Source: Mesocentrotus franciscanus (lineage: Eukaryota; Echinodermata; Echinoidea; Camarodonta; Strongylocentrotidae). Taken from it: a stretch of 64,000 nt of DNA. Shown here piece after piece: positions 11,317-21,111 of this stretch. The stretch is taken from contig CP137684.1 of NCBI GenBank assembly GCA_037976565.1, forward strand, positions 21,545,814 through 21,609,813, written 5' to 3'. Each line of letters starts with the position of its first letter. Position 1 is the stretch's first letter. A program made the position numbers and the translations under genes. Below the pieces are notes generated by a model, which saw nothing but the letters and a program-made list of their open reading frames with translations, ran no database searches and was not told where the DNA came from.

Positions 11317-11869
11317 TTAGCAAACATATTTGTAAAATCACTCTCCAAAATGTATGAAACAGGAAAATATGTTTAGAGCTAAAGAACATGAGGGAAAAAA
11401 TGATTTTCTTATCAAGGCACGTACATTAACAATTAAAATCCCAGAGCATGCATACAGTGTACATACAAACATGTACATATACGCTGACTAATCTAACAAG
11501 TAAGTTTAACCCACCAGCATTATTCAAACGTGTAATATCTACTTACAGAACTAGTATTTGAAGCTATTGTTATGAATTTACGAGCAACAAATCCCAGGCA
11601 TACATGTGGGAGCTATTTTTTTTTTTTGGGGTTGATTGAGCTCCTTTAATTTTCTGCTTGTTTTCTGAATGTGCCACATTCTGTCAGTACATCAGGGAGG
11701 TGCCAGTGTTCAGCGTCATGGCTTACATTGGGATCGAAGCTGATTCAAAACATCAGCTTCTACATGTAATACTACTTCTATAAATAGATATTACACGTTT
11801 GAATATGCTGGTGGGTTAGAAATAATTGTGAGATTAGTCATCGCTTGCAATGAACAAACTTACAATTTA
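11317..11869. other. Non-coding, nothing recognised
   Basis: The phrases AATATTACACGTTTGAATATG near 11789 and its imperfect complement near 11519 form a distant inverted pair, possibly a worn element of about 300 bp. No coding signal. Confidence 0.35.
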
Positions 11870-12305
11870 ATAATTATAATAATTAGATAAATTTATATAG
11901 CACAGCTACTAGATAAATATACTCTACTGCGCTGTGAAAACATAACCCCTAACAGTGCTACTTTACTTTACATAAACACAATAAAAATTTAAACTTATTC
12001 AAATGTTCCTGAAAACAAGTGCGTCTTCAACAAAACTTTGAAGACAGGAACAGATGAGGCTTTTCTTATGTCTAGTGGTACATTGTAAATTATTCCAAAG
12101 TTTTGGAGCAGCACAAGTGAAAGCGCAATCTCCAAGAGTTACTGTAAATTGTGTTTTTGTGTTAGGTAGCTTGAGAACCAGCTTGTACTGTGTACTTTGC
12201 AAGTTATGTGCGTATGGATGTGATTTGAAAGATAATAATTCAGACAAATAATTTGGGGCTTGACCATTCAATGCTTTGTAAATAAGCAAATATATTTTGA
12301 ATGCT
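11870..12305 (-). mobile_element. L2-like LINE 3' end, truncated
   Basis: Read on the minus strand, an open frame of about 96 codons (12289-11999) contains IYKALNGQAPNYLSELLSF and later CAAPKLWNNLQ. These match the conserved C-terminal tail of L2/CR1-group reverse transcriptases (pattern: KALNG-APxYLS, then AAPKLWN-LP). It is followed by a 3' UTR ending in GTGCTATATAAATTTA and an AT-rich tail. Only this last fraction of the element is present, as expected for 5' truncation on insertion. The tail resembles that of the SINEs in this window. Confidence 0.75.
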
Positions 12306-12663
12306 ATTAATTAAAGAGGTAAAGTTTCATATAATTATAATAAATTATTTGTACTGCAGGGATGCTCTTTTATCTATGAATTGTTTGGAGATGTGGAAAT
12401 GAAATGCTGGAATGAGTGATTGAGGAACAGGTCAGTCAACAAGTTATTATTCATTCTAGCATGAGTACATGTAGATTTGTCACGATGAGAATATGACAAA
12501 TTCCAACCTCAAAAAGGTAGACCCACGATAGGGATAAAATATCAACAGCCCCTCCTCCCTTGAATGTAACCACACCAAGAAAGATAATTTTACTAGAAAT
12601 TTACAATGAGAAACGGAAGACGGAAGAGTGGAGATGTTGCACATGACATTGATTCCTACTCAC
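12306..12663. other. Intronic or intergenic, nothing recognised
   Basis: AT-rich, without repeats or exons that I can identify, up to the donor of the small exon at 12664. Confidence 0.35.
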
Positions 12664-12736
12664 CTGGGCCTGGGGCAACTAAGGCATGACTCTTTGATCG
12701 CCCTCTTGGTTTGCCTTCTATCTTGAGCCGTTGCAT
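12664..12736 (-). CDS. Candidate alternative first coding exon (25 codons)
   Basis: On the minus strand an ATG (12736-12734) opens 24 codons, MQRLKIEGKP to LVAPGP, plus one extra G, directly before an excellent CAG/GTGAGT donor. An in-frame TGA sits two codons upstream, so translation would start at this ATG, which has A at position -3. The leftover G joins GG at the start of the exon at 3306-3388 to give glycine and keep the frame, exactly as the exon at 36297-36401 does. It is basic (K, R rich). About 100 bp upstream lies a repeat (12835-13020) that recurs at 31.1 kb, so this promoter could be repeat-derived. It could instead be a chance open stretch; transcript data would decide. Confidence 0.45.
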
Positions 12737-12834
12737 GCTTCACAATGCACTTCAAGAACCCAGATGTAGGCTACATGCATGTACTGCTAACGAGTGCTAA
12801 TTCCAAATTAATCAAACAGCCCAATACTAGTGCA

Positions 12835-13020
12835 TGCAGCTTCAATGTAGTCTGCAAGTACAGACTCTAGTTCCATCAAGCCTCGAGCAAAGCCTAGCAC
12901 TGTCAGTCTCTGTCTACATGTCAGGAGCAGCTCTGGTACAGTGTCTATTGAGTGCAGTAGACTGTGGAGTCTGTATAGTCTGGCAGTTCAGACACTTTGT
13001 AACACACAACAACCAACAAG
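12835..13020. repeat. Uninterrupted copy of dispersed repeat (see 31110)
   Basis: Phrases here (GTACAGACTCTAG, GAGCAAAGCCTAGCACTGTCAGTC, AGGAGCAGCT, GAGTCTGTATAGTCTGGCAGTTCAG) recur in the same order at 31130-31218 and 31965-32018, where the repeat has been opened by other elements. No coding capacity. Its class is unknown to me. It lies just upstream of the candidate first exon at 12664-12736. Confidence 0.6.
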
Positions 13021-13272
13021 GGTTTGTGATTGCAGACTAGCTAGCGTCAATGATTCTCGTCACGTTCATCCACTGGTGACAAGTCAATATTCACCCTCCA
13101 TTTCAACTGATCTGCATTCAAATGATCCAAATCAACTTGTAGTGTTTCAATTTAAATAATAAACACCAATTACTGATAACAGTCATTGCACTTGTTTTCC
13201 ATTTCTTTATTCAACTGCACAGTCTGGTTTCTCGACAATGATTCAAGACAACAATTTCTCTCTAAATGCAAG

Positions 13273-13450
13273 AAGGCAGGATGGCCAAGTAGAAGAGAGG
13301 CCGTCTCATAACCGGGAAGTCACAGGGTTTGAAATCTGTTAAGGCATTAATCCTCAATTAGGCCTGGGATACTGTCTATGACATTTCTCTGATTAGGCCT
13401 ACCCAGTCCCTCGGATAGGACTTGAAGCTGTAGGATGACTGGTTGAATAT
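13273..13450 (+). mobile_element. tRNA-derived SINE, decayed
   Basis: A tRNA-like head (AGGATGGCCAAGTAGAAGAG, then GGGTTTGAAATCT as a damaged B box) precedes a body with CCCTCGGATAGGACTTGAAG. It is a different SINE family from that at 2103. The B box has an extra base, so this copy is unlikely to be transcribed. Confidence 0.55.
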
Positions 13451-14750
13451 CTACAGTATGCTCTTTCTTGTATTCTTAGCAGTGCGGTAAAATGAAGTTG
13501 ATCTCATCGTCATGCACTCACTCAATGAAATATCAGGGGATCAAAAGTTTCTTTGAAGATCAACTACTAACAGCTACATGTACAACAATGAAATGTACCT
13601 TCTGAAGAGTAGATTCAAACAGGAAAAAAAACATTCAATATGCATTTAAAGCATCAACTTTCCACAGAGTAGACAGAGATAATAGACAAGTATTCTTCAA
13701 GTCTTGCAGACAGGTACTGCAGAGTAAAAAGTTTGATCTTCACATCAGAAAAGCCATAGAAAAGTTCCAAAGAACTAAAGAGCAACATGGACATCAAGAT
13801 TTAATCAGTCAAGATTTAATCCCATTTAGTCCTTTGGAAGCACATAGAAACACTACAACATAATTGCAATATATGTGCTTTAAATGGATGGGATATAAAG
13901 TACTGCCGTTATTATACACATTATTCTAGGCAAATGGCTGAACAAATCCCAAGGAGTCAAGAGGATATTAAAAATAAACCTGAAGCCATATCACTTGATA
14001 TAATTGAATCCAAAGTCCTCAAGAAAAGCACTTGTAGAGATGTTATATCTTGCGCTATACATGTTCAAGAGCTGAATATTCTGATTGTTATGATCTAGGC
14101 AACTAACTGAACCTGCACTCTATATAATGCTGCTGGTAACATGAATACAAGCAAGCCTTGGGATACACTTAGTGTTCCTGTAAACATACATCATCCATGT
14201 TTGAAGCTACTAATGCTCTGGGACTATGTAACATTACACCCTTGTTTTTTGACAAAGTAGAGTTCCTAGGTAACGGGAATCAGTGTTAGCTGCGTTCAGC
14301 CTACAAGAATGCACCGTATAGCTACATGTATTTATATATTTTTGAAAGGCTATACATTGTATAAAGAAACGTATAATAAGACGTTATATAGCAATGTTTG
14401 AGCATTGTTTTGAACAAAATCTTGATAAAGAATCAGGGTGCCGGTCTAGGCTGAATGCATACCTGCCTACCTTTTGCAGGAATAATTAGGAATCTCTTAA
14501 GGCAACATTACATTGTAGGAACACAGTCTATTTTGTATACACTTTACACAGAAGTTTTCAGAAAAAGAGAGGAATCTAGGGTTCAAAACAATAGCTTGAA
14601 GGCCCGAACAATAGGAATCATTCCTCCAAGATAGGAATGATTGGCAGCTATGTGAACGTTGTTTTGTATGAAAATGATATAAATGGGCGGGCTTATCACG
14701 AGCATGTCCTGCTTGTCAAGTCAATTAACTTCTTTAAAATTTGTTTCTCT
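13451..14750. other. Non-coding, nothing recognised
   Basis: About 1.3 kb of AT-rich sequence with no exon-like frame and no obvious repeat. It is probably intron of the minus-strand gene. Confidence 0.4.
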
Positions 14751-14754
14751 ATGA

Positions 14755-15190
14755 GTGCGTTTATCGGGTCTTGCCATCAGATATGTACATATCGAACCCC
14801 ACTATCGAACCCCACTATCGAACCCCACTATACGAACGTGATTCTCGGGATGTCGCGTTTATCGTCTCTTCACGATTCAAAATAAAGGCCTTGTCTCTGA
14901 GCAGCTGCTTTGCGCCGTTTGACCCTGGAAGCGGATTAGCCTGGGAAGGTCCATAGAGCTATATGGGAAGGTCCGATTTGTATGTGGGGTTCAAAACAGC
15001 TTTGCGTTTATCGTGTCTCATAAACGTGATTCTGGCTGTATGTCACATTCAAAACGCACCTTTTCGGCGTTACAATATGCCCATATCTAAAGACGTTTGA
15101 AATAGGGCTTTGCGTTTATCGCCTTAAAAATTTGCCTGAAAGACGTTTGAAAACGCTGATTCTAGGCAAAAATTTGGTCGATAAACGCGA
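14755..15190. mobile_element. Inverted-repeat element with repeated GCGTTTATCG
   Basis: GCGTTTATCG occurs at the left end (14757-14766), again inside (about 14852, 15002 and 15111), and in complement at the right end (15179-15188). AACGTGATTCT-like phrases follow several of these, so the interior is a degenerate tandem repeat of about 100-150 bp units. CGAACCCCACTAT is repeated three times head to tail at about 14791-14831. No target duplication is evident and the class is unknown. Confidence 0.55.
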
Positions 15191-16368
15191 CCTATATGAT
15201 GTTTCTTTACACAATATTGTTTTTTTAGTCTGTATGCTCCTTCTTGTCACACAATGATTCTGTATCAAGTTTTGTATAAATTGTGTATAGTCTGAACAGA
15301 CAATTATGTGCTGCACATCAAAGAATTATGCTGGGTGGAAAATACATACCGGTATATGAAAATTGATATCTGGTATATTAATGTACAGGAATGGGTGTAC
15401 ATGTTGGTATGTTATTACTATGACAACTGGAGCTTGGGTGAACTTATTTATTTAGGATTTTAAAAAAGAGACTGTGTACACATCAATCCTTCTCAATCTG
15501 TACGCATTGTATCAGAAAAATTCATTAATTTCCAGATTGTCTACATGTATTTCATTGAGGGTTTGTGTAAAAGTACATTAAGGGAGCATGTAAATAAGAA
15601 TTTTCGTCAGAGAAATGAAATCCTAAAAATGTATGAATTTTGACCGAGTCTCTTAATGTGAGTGCGAGCGATGACAAACTGACATAAAAAGATTGAGATA
15701 GCTCAGAAATTGTTAATTTTTTTATACCTTTACCATAACTCAACCTTCTCTTTAACTTACAAGTTTTGTGTCCATGAGTGCGGCCACAAGAAGATAATTT
15801 TGAATTTTAAGTCAGGACCTCAACTTAACAGACTGTCAAGTGTCTGTGAACCTAAATAGTATTAAATTATAGAGATGTTTTTGAAATTCTATAGATCTCA
15901 TTTCCTCCTCTTTTTGTGTGTGGGCGGAATCCTTTTCTATAATTACTAGACAGGTCAACGCCTGATCAGGACATGTATTTGTACAGCATTCTATTCACAA
16001 CACATTTGCTTTCCCATCCACTTAATCTTGCTAATGGTTATAAATGGATGTGGGAGCTTCATTTTCCCATTAACATCATTATGGAAAGAGTACCAACTGG
16101 GTGAAACTCCTTTTCTATTAACTGAGATTAAACTGTCATTTCCTTGTAATATATCAAATCAATTGGAAAAATTGGTACGATTGAAAGTGTACCAATCTCC
16201 TAAAAAGTAATTTGTTTTACAGCTAGAATAAATAAAACCGACCTTTGATCTTCGGCGCCAATATGTTCCGGGCGCCTGTAGTGTTTATCGTTAGGGTAAA
16301 GGCGTTTTAAGAAAATAAAGAATATCATAAAACTTGAGTTCCGTGCAGGCCCTGTCCTTTGCGAGGAT
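15191..16368. other. Non-coding, nothing recognised
   Basis: AT-rich. A short GC-richer patch around 16245-16280 (GGGCGCCTGTAGTGT) resembles one end of the small element at 25818-25975 and may be a fragment of that family. Confidence 0.35.
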
Positions 16369-16648
16369 GTATTATCATTATTATCATTATTATCATTATT
16401 ATCATTATCAATAATATTATCATTATTATCATTATTATCATCATTAATATTATTATTATCATTATCATTAATATCAATATTATCATTATTATCATTATTA
16501 TTAATATTATCATTAATATTATTATCATTATTAATATTATCATTAATATTATTATCATTATTATTATTATTATTATCATTAATATTATTATCATTATTAT
16601 TATTAATATTATCATTAATATTATTATCATTATTATTATTATTATTAC
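16369..16648. repeat. ATT/ATC trinucleotide microsatellite
   Basis: About 280 bp consist only of ATT and ATC triplets with occasional AAT, in a mosaic rather than pure order. It gives open frames of Ile/Asn on one strand and Met/Ile on the other, which are not genes. It is long for a microsatellite and likely polymorphic. Confidence 0.95.
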
Positions 16649-16739
16649 ACTTTACCGGTAATGAATTTTGTGTGTGTCAATGTAGAAGATGCTATTAACA
16701 TCAGTGATGTATCTGTTTTCAATCATTTCCTGATCTACT

Positions 16740-17085
16740 GATCTACTTCCATCCAAGTCTTTAAATCACAACTATCATTAATCTCAAGAAGCCTCCATGT
16801 GCGTCATCATCTTCAAAGGCATAACAGAATATGCTAATCAATAATTCATAATCTGCGATGGAAAAATGATGTATTACGATAATAACTACATGATTAAGGA
16901 TAGAAAGGGAGTGACGGAGACAAAATGATTTACTTTCAGTCGAGTCCTTAAATCAAAACTTCCATCAACTTCATCTCAGCAACCCTTCATATGCTTCATC
17001 ATCTTCAACACATAACAAAACTTGCTTGTGCTAATCCATAATTCTGAATCCACAATGCAAAAATGATGCATTACTAGAAGAGCTA
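16740..17085. repeat. Imperfect tandem duplication, about 197-bp period
   Basis: The block 16750-16890 (AAGTCTTTAAATCACAACT, GTGCGTCATCATCTTCAAAG, AAAAATGATGTATTACG) recurs at about 16946-17085 (GAGTCCTTAAATCAAAACTT, ATGCTTCATCATCTTCAACA, AAAAATGATGCATTAC). The copies have diverged considerably. Neither is coding. Confidence 0.65.
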
Positions 17086-17235
17086 CATGTACATGATTCC
17101 AGATTTTTGTTAAATGGTGATAAAGACAAATAAGCCAGACATGAAGAAATAAAATCCATATGCTGAGAGTAATACCGTGAATTAATACCGTGAATTGCTG
17201 TTTGGTCTACAACCAGTTTGTCTACTAACCAATTA

Positions 17236-17690
17236 GACCCCGTTCTCATTCACTTCGTTGGAGCGGTCTAACTAAGACCCGTTCCTCAGGAGCGGTTCTT
17301 AGGTGAGTGAGAACGGTCAAAGTGGTCCAGGAAGTGGACTGGACCGCTCCAGAAGACCACCTCGGGAGGTGGTCTTGAGGAACGGGTCTTATTAAGAGCG
17401 GTTTGGAGCGCTCTAACGTGCGAGTGTGCACGGAAGCGTACTTTGAACGGAAGTGGTCCAGTAACGTTGCACGCGAAACATGTAGTACGGTACATACGCT
17501 TAGTATTCCGCGCGCGAAAAAATTTACCCGCTGACTTGAGCTGCCATAGCAACAAGACCACTTTGACTCGTGGAGCGGTTTGAGCCATAAAAAACTGCTC
17601 GGAATGTGAACCCTCGCAAACCGTTCCTCAAGACCCGTTCCTCTGGAGCGGTCTAACTAAGACCACTTTCAAATGAGTGAGAACGGGGTC
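17236..17690. mobile_element. TA-flanked 455-bp element with GACCCCGTTCTCA ends
   Basis: The ends read GACCCCGTTCTCATTCA and, in complement, GACCCCGTTCTCACTCA, each bordered by TA (17234-17235, 17691-17692). Inside are further inverted and direct repeats of GGAGCGGTCTAACTAAGACC and GAGGAACGGGTCTT, giving several nested hairpins. It is GC-richer than the surroundings and has no transposase. The open frames on its minus strand are not supported as genes. Confidence 0.8.
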
Positions 17691-17954
17691 TAAGTCTGCT
17701 CCCATATGGTTACCACCCAGCCTGTTTACCATCAACATGGTCTGATGAACATTCTGTCTAATGACTGGTTCAATTCCCTGTCTGTCTAATGCCCATTTTG
17801 TCTACTATCCATTCGGTCTAATAATCATTTGATGATTATAATTATTTATGATGAAATGATTATTAGTCCATATGGATAGTAGACAAAATTGGCATTAGAC
17901 AAACTGGGAATTAGACCAACTGGAAATTATAATACATGAGTAACAGACCAAATG

Positions 17955-18291
17955 CAGAGCTGCCAACCTCCAGAACAGAAAATCAGTAATCACAAGGCTC
18001 AAAATCAGTAATTTGGGGAATAAATCAGTAATTTCCTATGCGGCGCTATGAATCTTTAAAAAACGGCGCGCCAACACCGCGCGGATGCATGGTGCATGAT
18101 TATCTAAAAATTTTGGTGATGTTACTCACACAAAGTTGCTAAATATTGATTTTCAGGTCATCACAACACATCAGTTTGCCATGAAAAATTGGCTTCTATT
18201 AAAATACTTGATACTTTTCCGTCTTTCTCAGCGAGTGTTGGATGGCCGCCATACTGTACAGCACCCGCTACGATAAATCATACTTACGTTT

Positions 18292-18327
<36 letters not shown>

Positions 18328-18427
18328 TTTTTTTTAAATCCGTAATTTGAGACAACATTCCGTACTGCCGTAATGAGCGTTAATTTCCGTACCAATTACG
18401 GGAAATCCGTACTAGTTGGCAGCTCTG
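17955..18427. mobile_element. 473-bp element with CAGAGCTGCCAAC ends and CAAATG repeats
   Basis: CAGAGCTGCCAAC at the left and its exact complement at the right are flanked by CAAATG (17949-17954 and 18428-18433), a 6-bp direct repeat. The interior carries AAATCAGTAAT repeats and a long A/T run near 18298-18340. Six bases is not a typical hAT length; part of an 8-bp duplication may have mutated, or the element belongs to another superfamily. Confidence 0.75.
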
Positions 18428-18492
18428 CAAATGGGAAGTAGACAAACTAGTTGTAGACCAAACGGTTGTAGACCAAACGGCAATAAACCTGA

Positions 18493-19208
18493 AGTACTAC
18501 AATGTATCTAACCTGAATAACTGATATGAGATTATACATGTTAAGAAAGTGCTTCAGACTCTTAATTATGCACACTTTTTGGTTTGTGTGTTTTTACCTG
18601 TTTGTGTGAGAAGCAGGTAAGACAAAATGAAGCTTGAAATTCATTTATTAATTTTCTTAATTAATTTGGGTTTGACACTCAATATGGATTCTTCTAGAAG
18701 TTCATCATTGTTTGACACTGAATGGATAAAGGCAACAACTTCTAGAAGTAGAAGAAAGGTTTGTTCATATTGGATATAAACAACAAAATTCTGAAGAGAA
18801 CTCTAGGTTAACAATCATTCAACAATATTCGTCTTGGGTTCCACTGAACTTTCTAGGTTGATCTCTAAGTCCTAGTATAAGGTCATATAGTATCATTCAA
18901 AATAAAATAAAAAATCAATCAATGTATGGCTAAAAAGAAAATTACTATGTGAAGTGTTCCATTTCCTTATATTTCTTGTCAATTACCTTACTTAAATATG
19001 TGTAAATGCTCCTGATGATAAGTGTAACTACTAGCATCCTTCTGGTTCTAAAGAGACAGCATGAGTAGAAGCAGGTGCATTATGAACTGTCCCTCATGGT
19101 AAATATCAAGCAAAAGAAATAGATTCACCTTGAATGTAAATTCTGAATTTCTAGACTCCTCTACTCAGAGCTCTGAAGAAGAAAACAGGAATCTGCCATG
19201 GCTAAAAA
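18493..19208. other. Non-coding, nothing firmly recognised
   Basis: AT-rich. ACTTCTAGAAG and TCTAGAAGTTC phrases near 18692-18750 form small palindromes. No exon signal. Confidence 0.35.
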
Positions 19209-19750
19209 ATGATAAATACTACTAATAATAATATTGGATATTTATATAGCGCACATATCCACCATGCATGGTGCTCAAGGCGCTCCAACTATTACCCCGG
19301 CTCTGCTAGGCAGCCGATTTCGGCGCTCACAGCATTCAAGGAATTCCTTCCTACCGGTACCCATTTAACACCTGGGTGGAGAGTGGCAAATCGTCGCTGG
19401 GGTGACAAGACCTTGTATCTCAAAATTTGGGGAAAATCACTTTTTTATTTTAATGACTAGATGATCCGTCAAGTGATGACCTATCCTAATCCCAGCTCTC
19501 TATCTCCAAAAATAAAGCCACTACACCAAGTCAAAGGGAAGTCTATCCCATTGGATACAGTGTTATGACAGCCATATTTTTTACTCTCCTGAACATTTAA
19601 CTTTTGTTGAGATACGAGGTTTTGTCGCCCCAGCAGCGAAATGTAGATTAATGTCTTGCCAAAGGACATTAGTGCCGTGGCGGGACACGAACCGCAAACC
19701 ATGTGATCCACAGTCCGACGACTTATCCACTAGACCACAACACCTCTACT
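19209..19750 (-). mobile_element. tRNA-derived SINE (minus strand) interrupted by a miniature element
   Basis: The tail (ATATAGCGC near 19244) and the middle (GGTACCCATTTAACACCTGG) lie left of an insertion. The tRNA-like head with the complement of a B box (about GGACACGAACC, 19682) and A box (CCACTAGACCACA) lies to its right. The sequence order matches the uninterrupted copy at 47650-47935. The inserted element occupies 19392-19638. Confidence 0.85.
19392..19638. mobile_element. 247-bp miniature element inside the SINE, AAAT repeats
   Basis: Inverted ends of about 30 bp (CGTCGCTGGGGTGACAAG on the left and, in complement, CGCTGCTGGGGCGACAAA on the right, continuing to GTATCTCAA in both) are flanked by AAAT at 19388-19391 and 19639-19642. 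The intact SINE copy at 47650 reads GGCAAATGTAGAT at this point, so the borders and the 4-bp duplication are confirmed by comparison. There is no coding capacity. Confidence 0.85.
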
Positions 19751-21103
19751 TCTACTACTAGTATGTACTACAAATAATAATAATTACACATTGTGTTAAT
19801 GACTTGCAAAAGGTTAGAAAAAAACAATGCTGTACTATAATAATAATAATAATAGAAGTGGGCTCTTGTATAGCGCTCATGTCTGTCAGACTTGACACTC
19901 CTGGCACTCCACTGTGAAAGTCTACTCACTTTCTTGGGTGTTAAGGATACAGGATTGAGAAGTGCACTGCATGTACGTTGTTTGTTGGACACAGCATTTT
20001 GTTCCAACAGTGTACAGCATTATGCATAATGCATAAGGCTTAACTCACACATTGATGATATCGTTTTTCTCGCTTCTTCTTATCCCACCTAGCATGAAAT
20101 GGAGGGAGGGAGGGAGTGTCATCATGAAAGTCAGTAACCCATCATTAGAAGGAAAAATCTGACTTTAATAAATGGTGGTGATTAAATCAACCTGATAAGC
20201 TGAACTATGGGGCAGTGCATGGATTTTCAAACACAGCCAGAGGCACCACCCATGTGCATAGTTCTCTACTAAATCAATATATTTCTTAGTAAAGTCTGCC
20301 ACAAAAAAGGAATTAGAAGATTGTGAATAGACTCAGTTCCCTTATAGAGATGTGTACATGTACATATAAATTAATTAATGTCATGAAGGAATAAAATGAA
20401 ACACTTCTAAAGCTAAAACCACTTTCTTCTGATTACAATTGTGACTTTCACTTTACAATGTAGTAGTATGCATCTTGCTTTTTTTCTGGAAATATCATAG
20501 GTAACTAGCAGGACCCGTGGAAAATCCACGGGATTCTAGGGAGGGTGGGGGTTGAAAATAGATATGTGCTAACGATTATTATTATCAATATTATTATATA
20601 TTTTTTTTAATTTATTTTTATTTTTAATAATATTTTTTAAAGATAATTTCTTTTTATCATTTTATAATTTTTCTTCTTCTTTTCATTAATATTGTACTCG
20701 TTAGAATATCAACCTTTTGTTTGCTGTCCCATGTATCATTTTGAATTTTTTTTTATAAATATGTATCATGTAATAAAACTTGAAAATTGGAAGAAAACAG
20801 TGAAATCAATAAGTTGTAATTAAAATTGATGCATATATTTTAGACTAATACTTTCTTTTACTTTCGTTAATTACGATTATTGTCGTCACTTAAATTCGTT
20901 CCTACTTCTTTCACTATCCCTTTCCGGATCCTCACTCCTGTTATCTATACGAATATTGTTGTCATGCACGCACTGAAAATAATATACAAATATACATAAA
21001 ATGACACTCGAGGATCTAGCTAAAACAGTACTATTGACGTTCCTGAGTGCGAATAGTTTTAGCTTGTTCCGAGAATGAGTCATTGTATATTTGTTTTATA
21101 TCC
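19751..21103. other. Non-coding with small repeats
   Basis: ATA repeats followed by CTTGTATAGCGCTCATG (19838-19885) look like the tail of another minus-strand SINE or LINE. A short hairpin CCCGTGG/CCACGGG lies at 20514-20532 with CTAG nearby, resembling the tip of a palindromic element. Between 20570 and 21080 the DNA is very AT-rich with no gene. Confidence 0.4.
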
Positions 21104-21111
21104 CTTCCACC

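Larger units (their letters stand above)
17174..18492. mobile_element. Degenerate GGTCTA-unit element, copy C, with two nested insertions
   Basis: The left arm begins TTGCTGTTTGGTCTACAACC (17174 onward) and the right arm ends GGTTGTAGACCAAACGGCAA followed by TAAACC (18492), its complement. The interior is the same mosaic of GGTCTA units seen at 1538-1925. Two unrelated elements (17236-17690 and 17955-18427) have landed in it. Without them the host would be about 390 bp, like copy A. Confidence 0.75.

Noticed and set aside
16325..16661. Two open frames of about 100 codons on opposite strands
   Set aside because: They are translations of an ATT/ATC microsatellite (Ile/Asn or Met/Ile only).
20514..20532. 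CCCGTGG/CCACGGG hairpin as a transcription terminator or element end
   Set aside because: Too short and lacking paired ends or a target duplication; recorded only in the region note.
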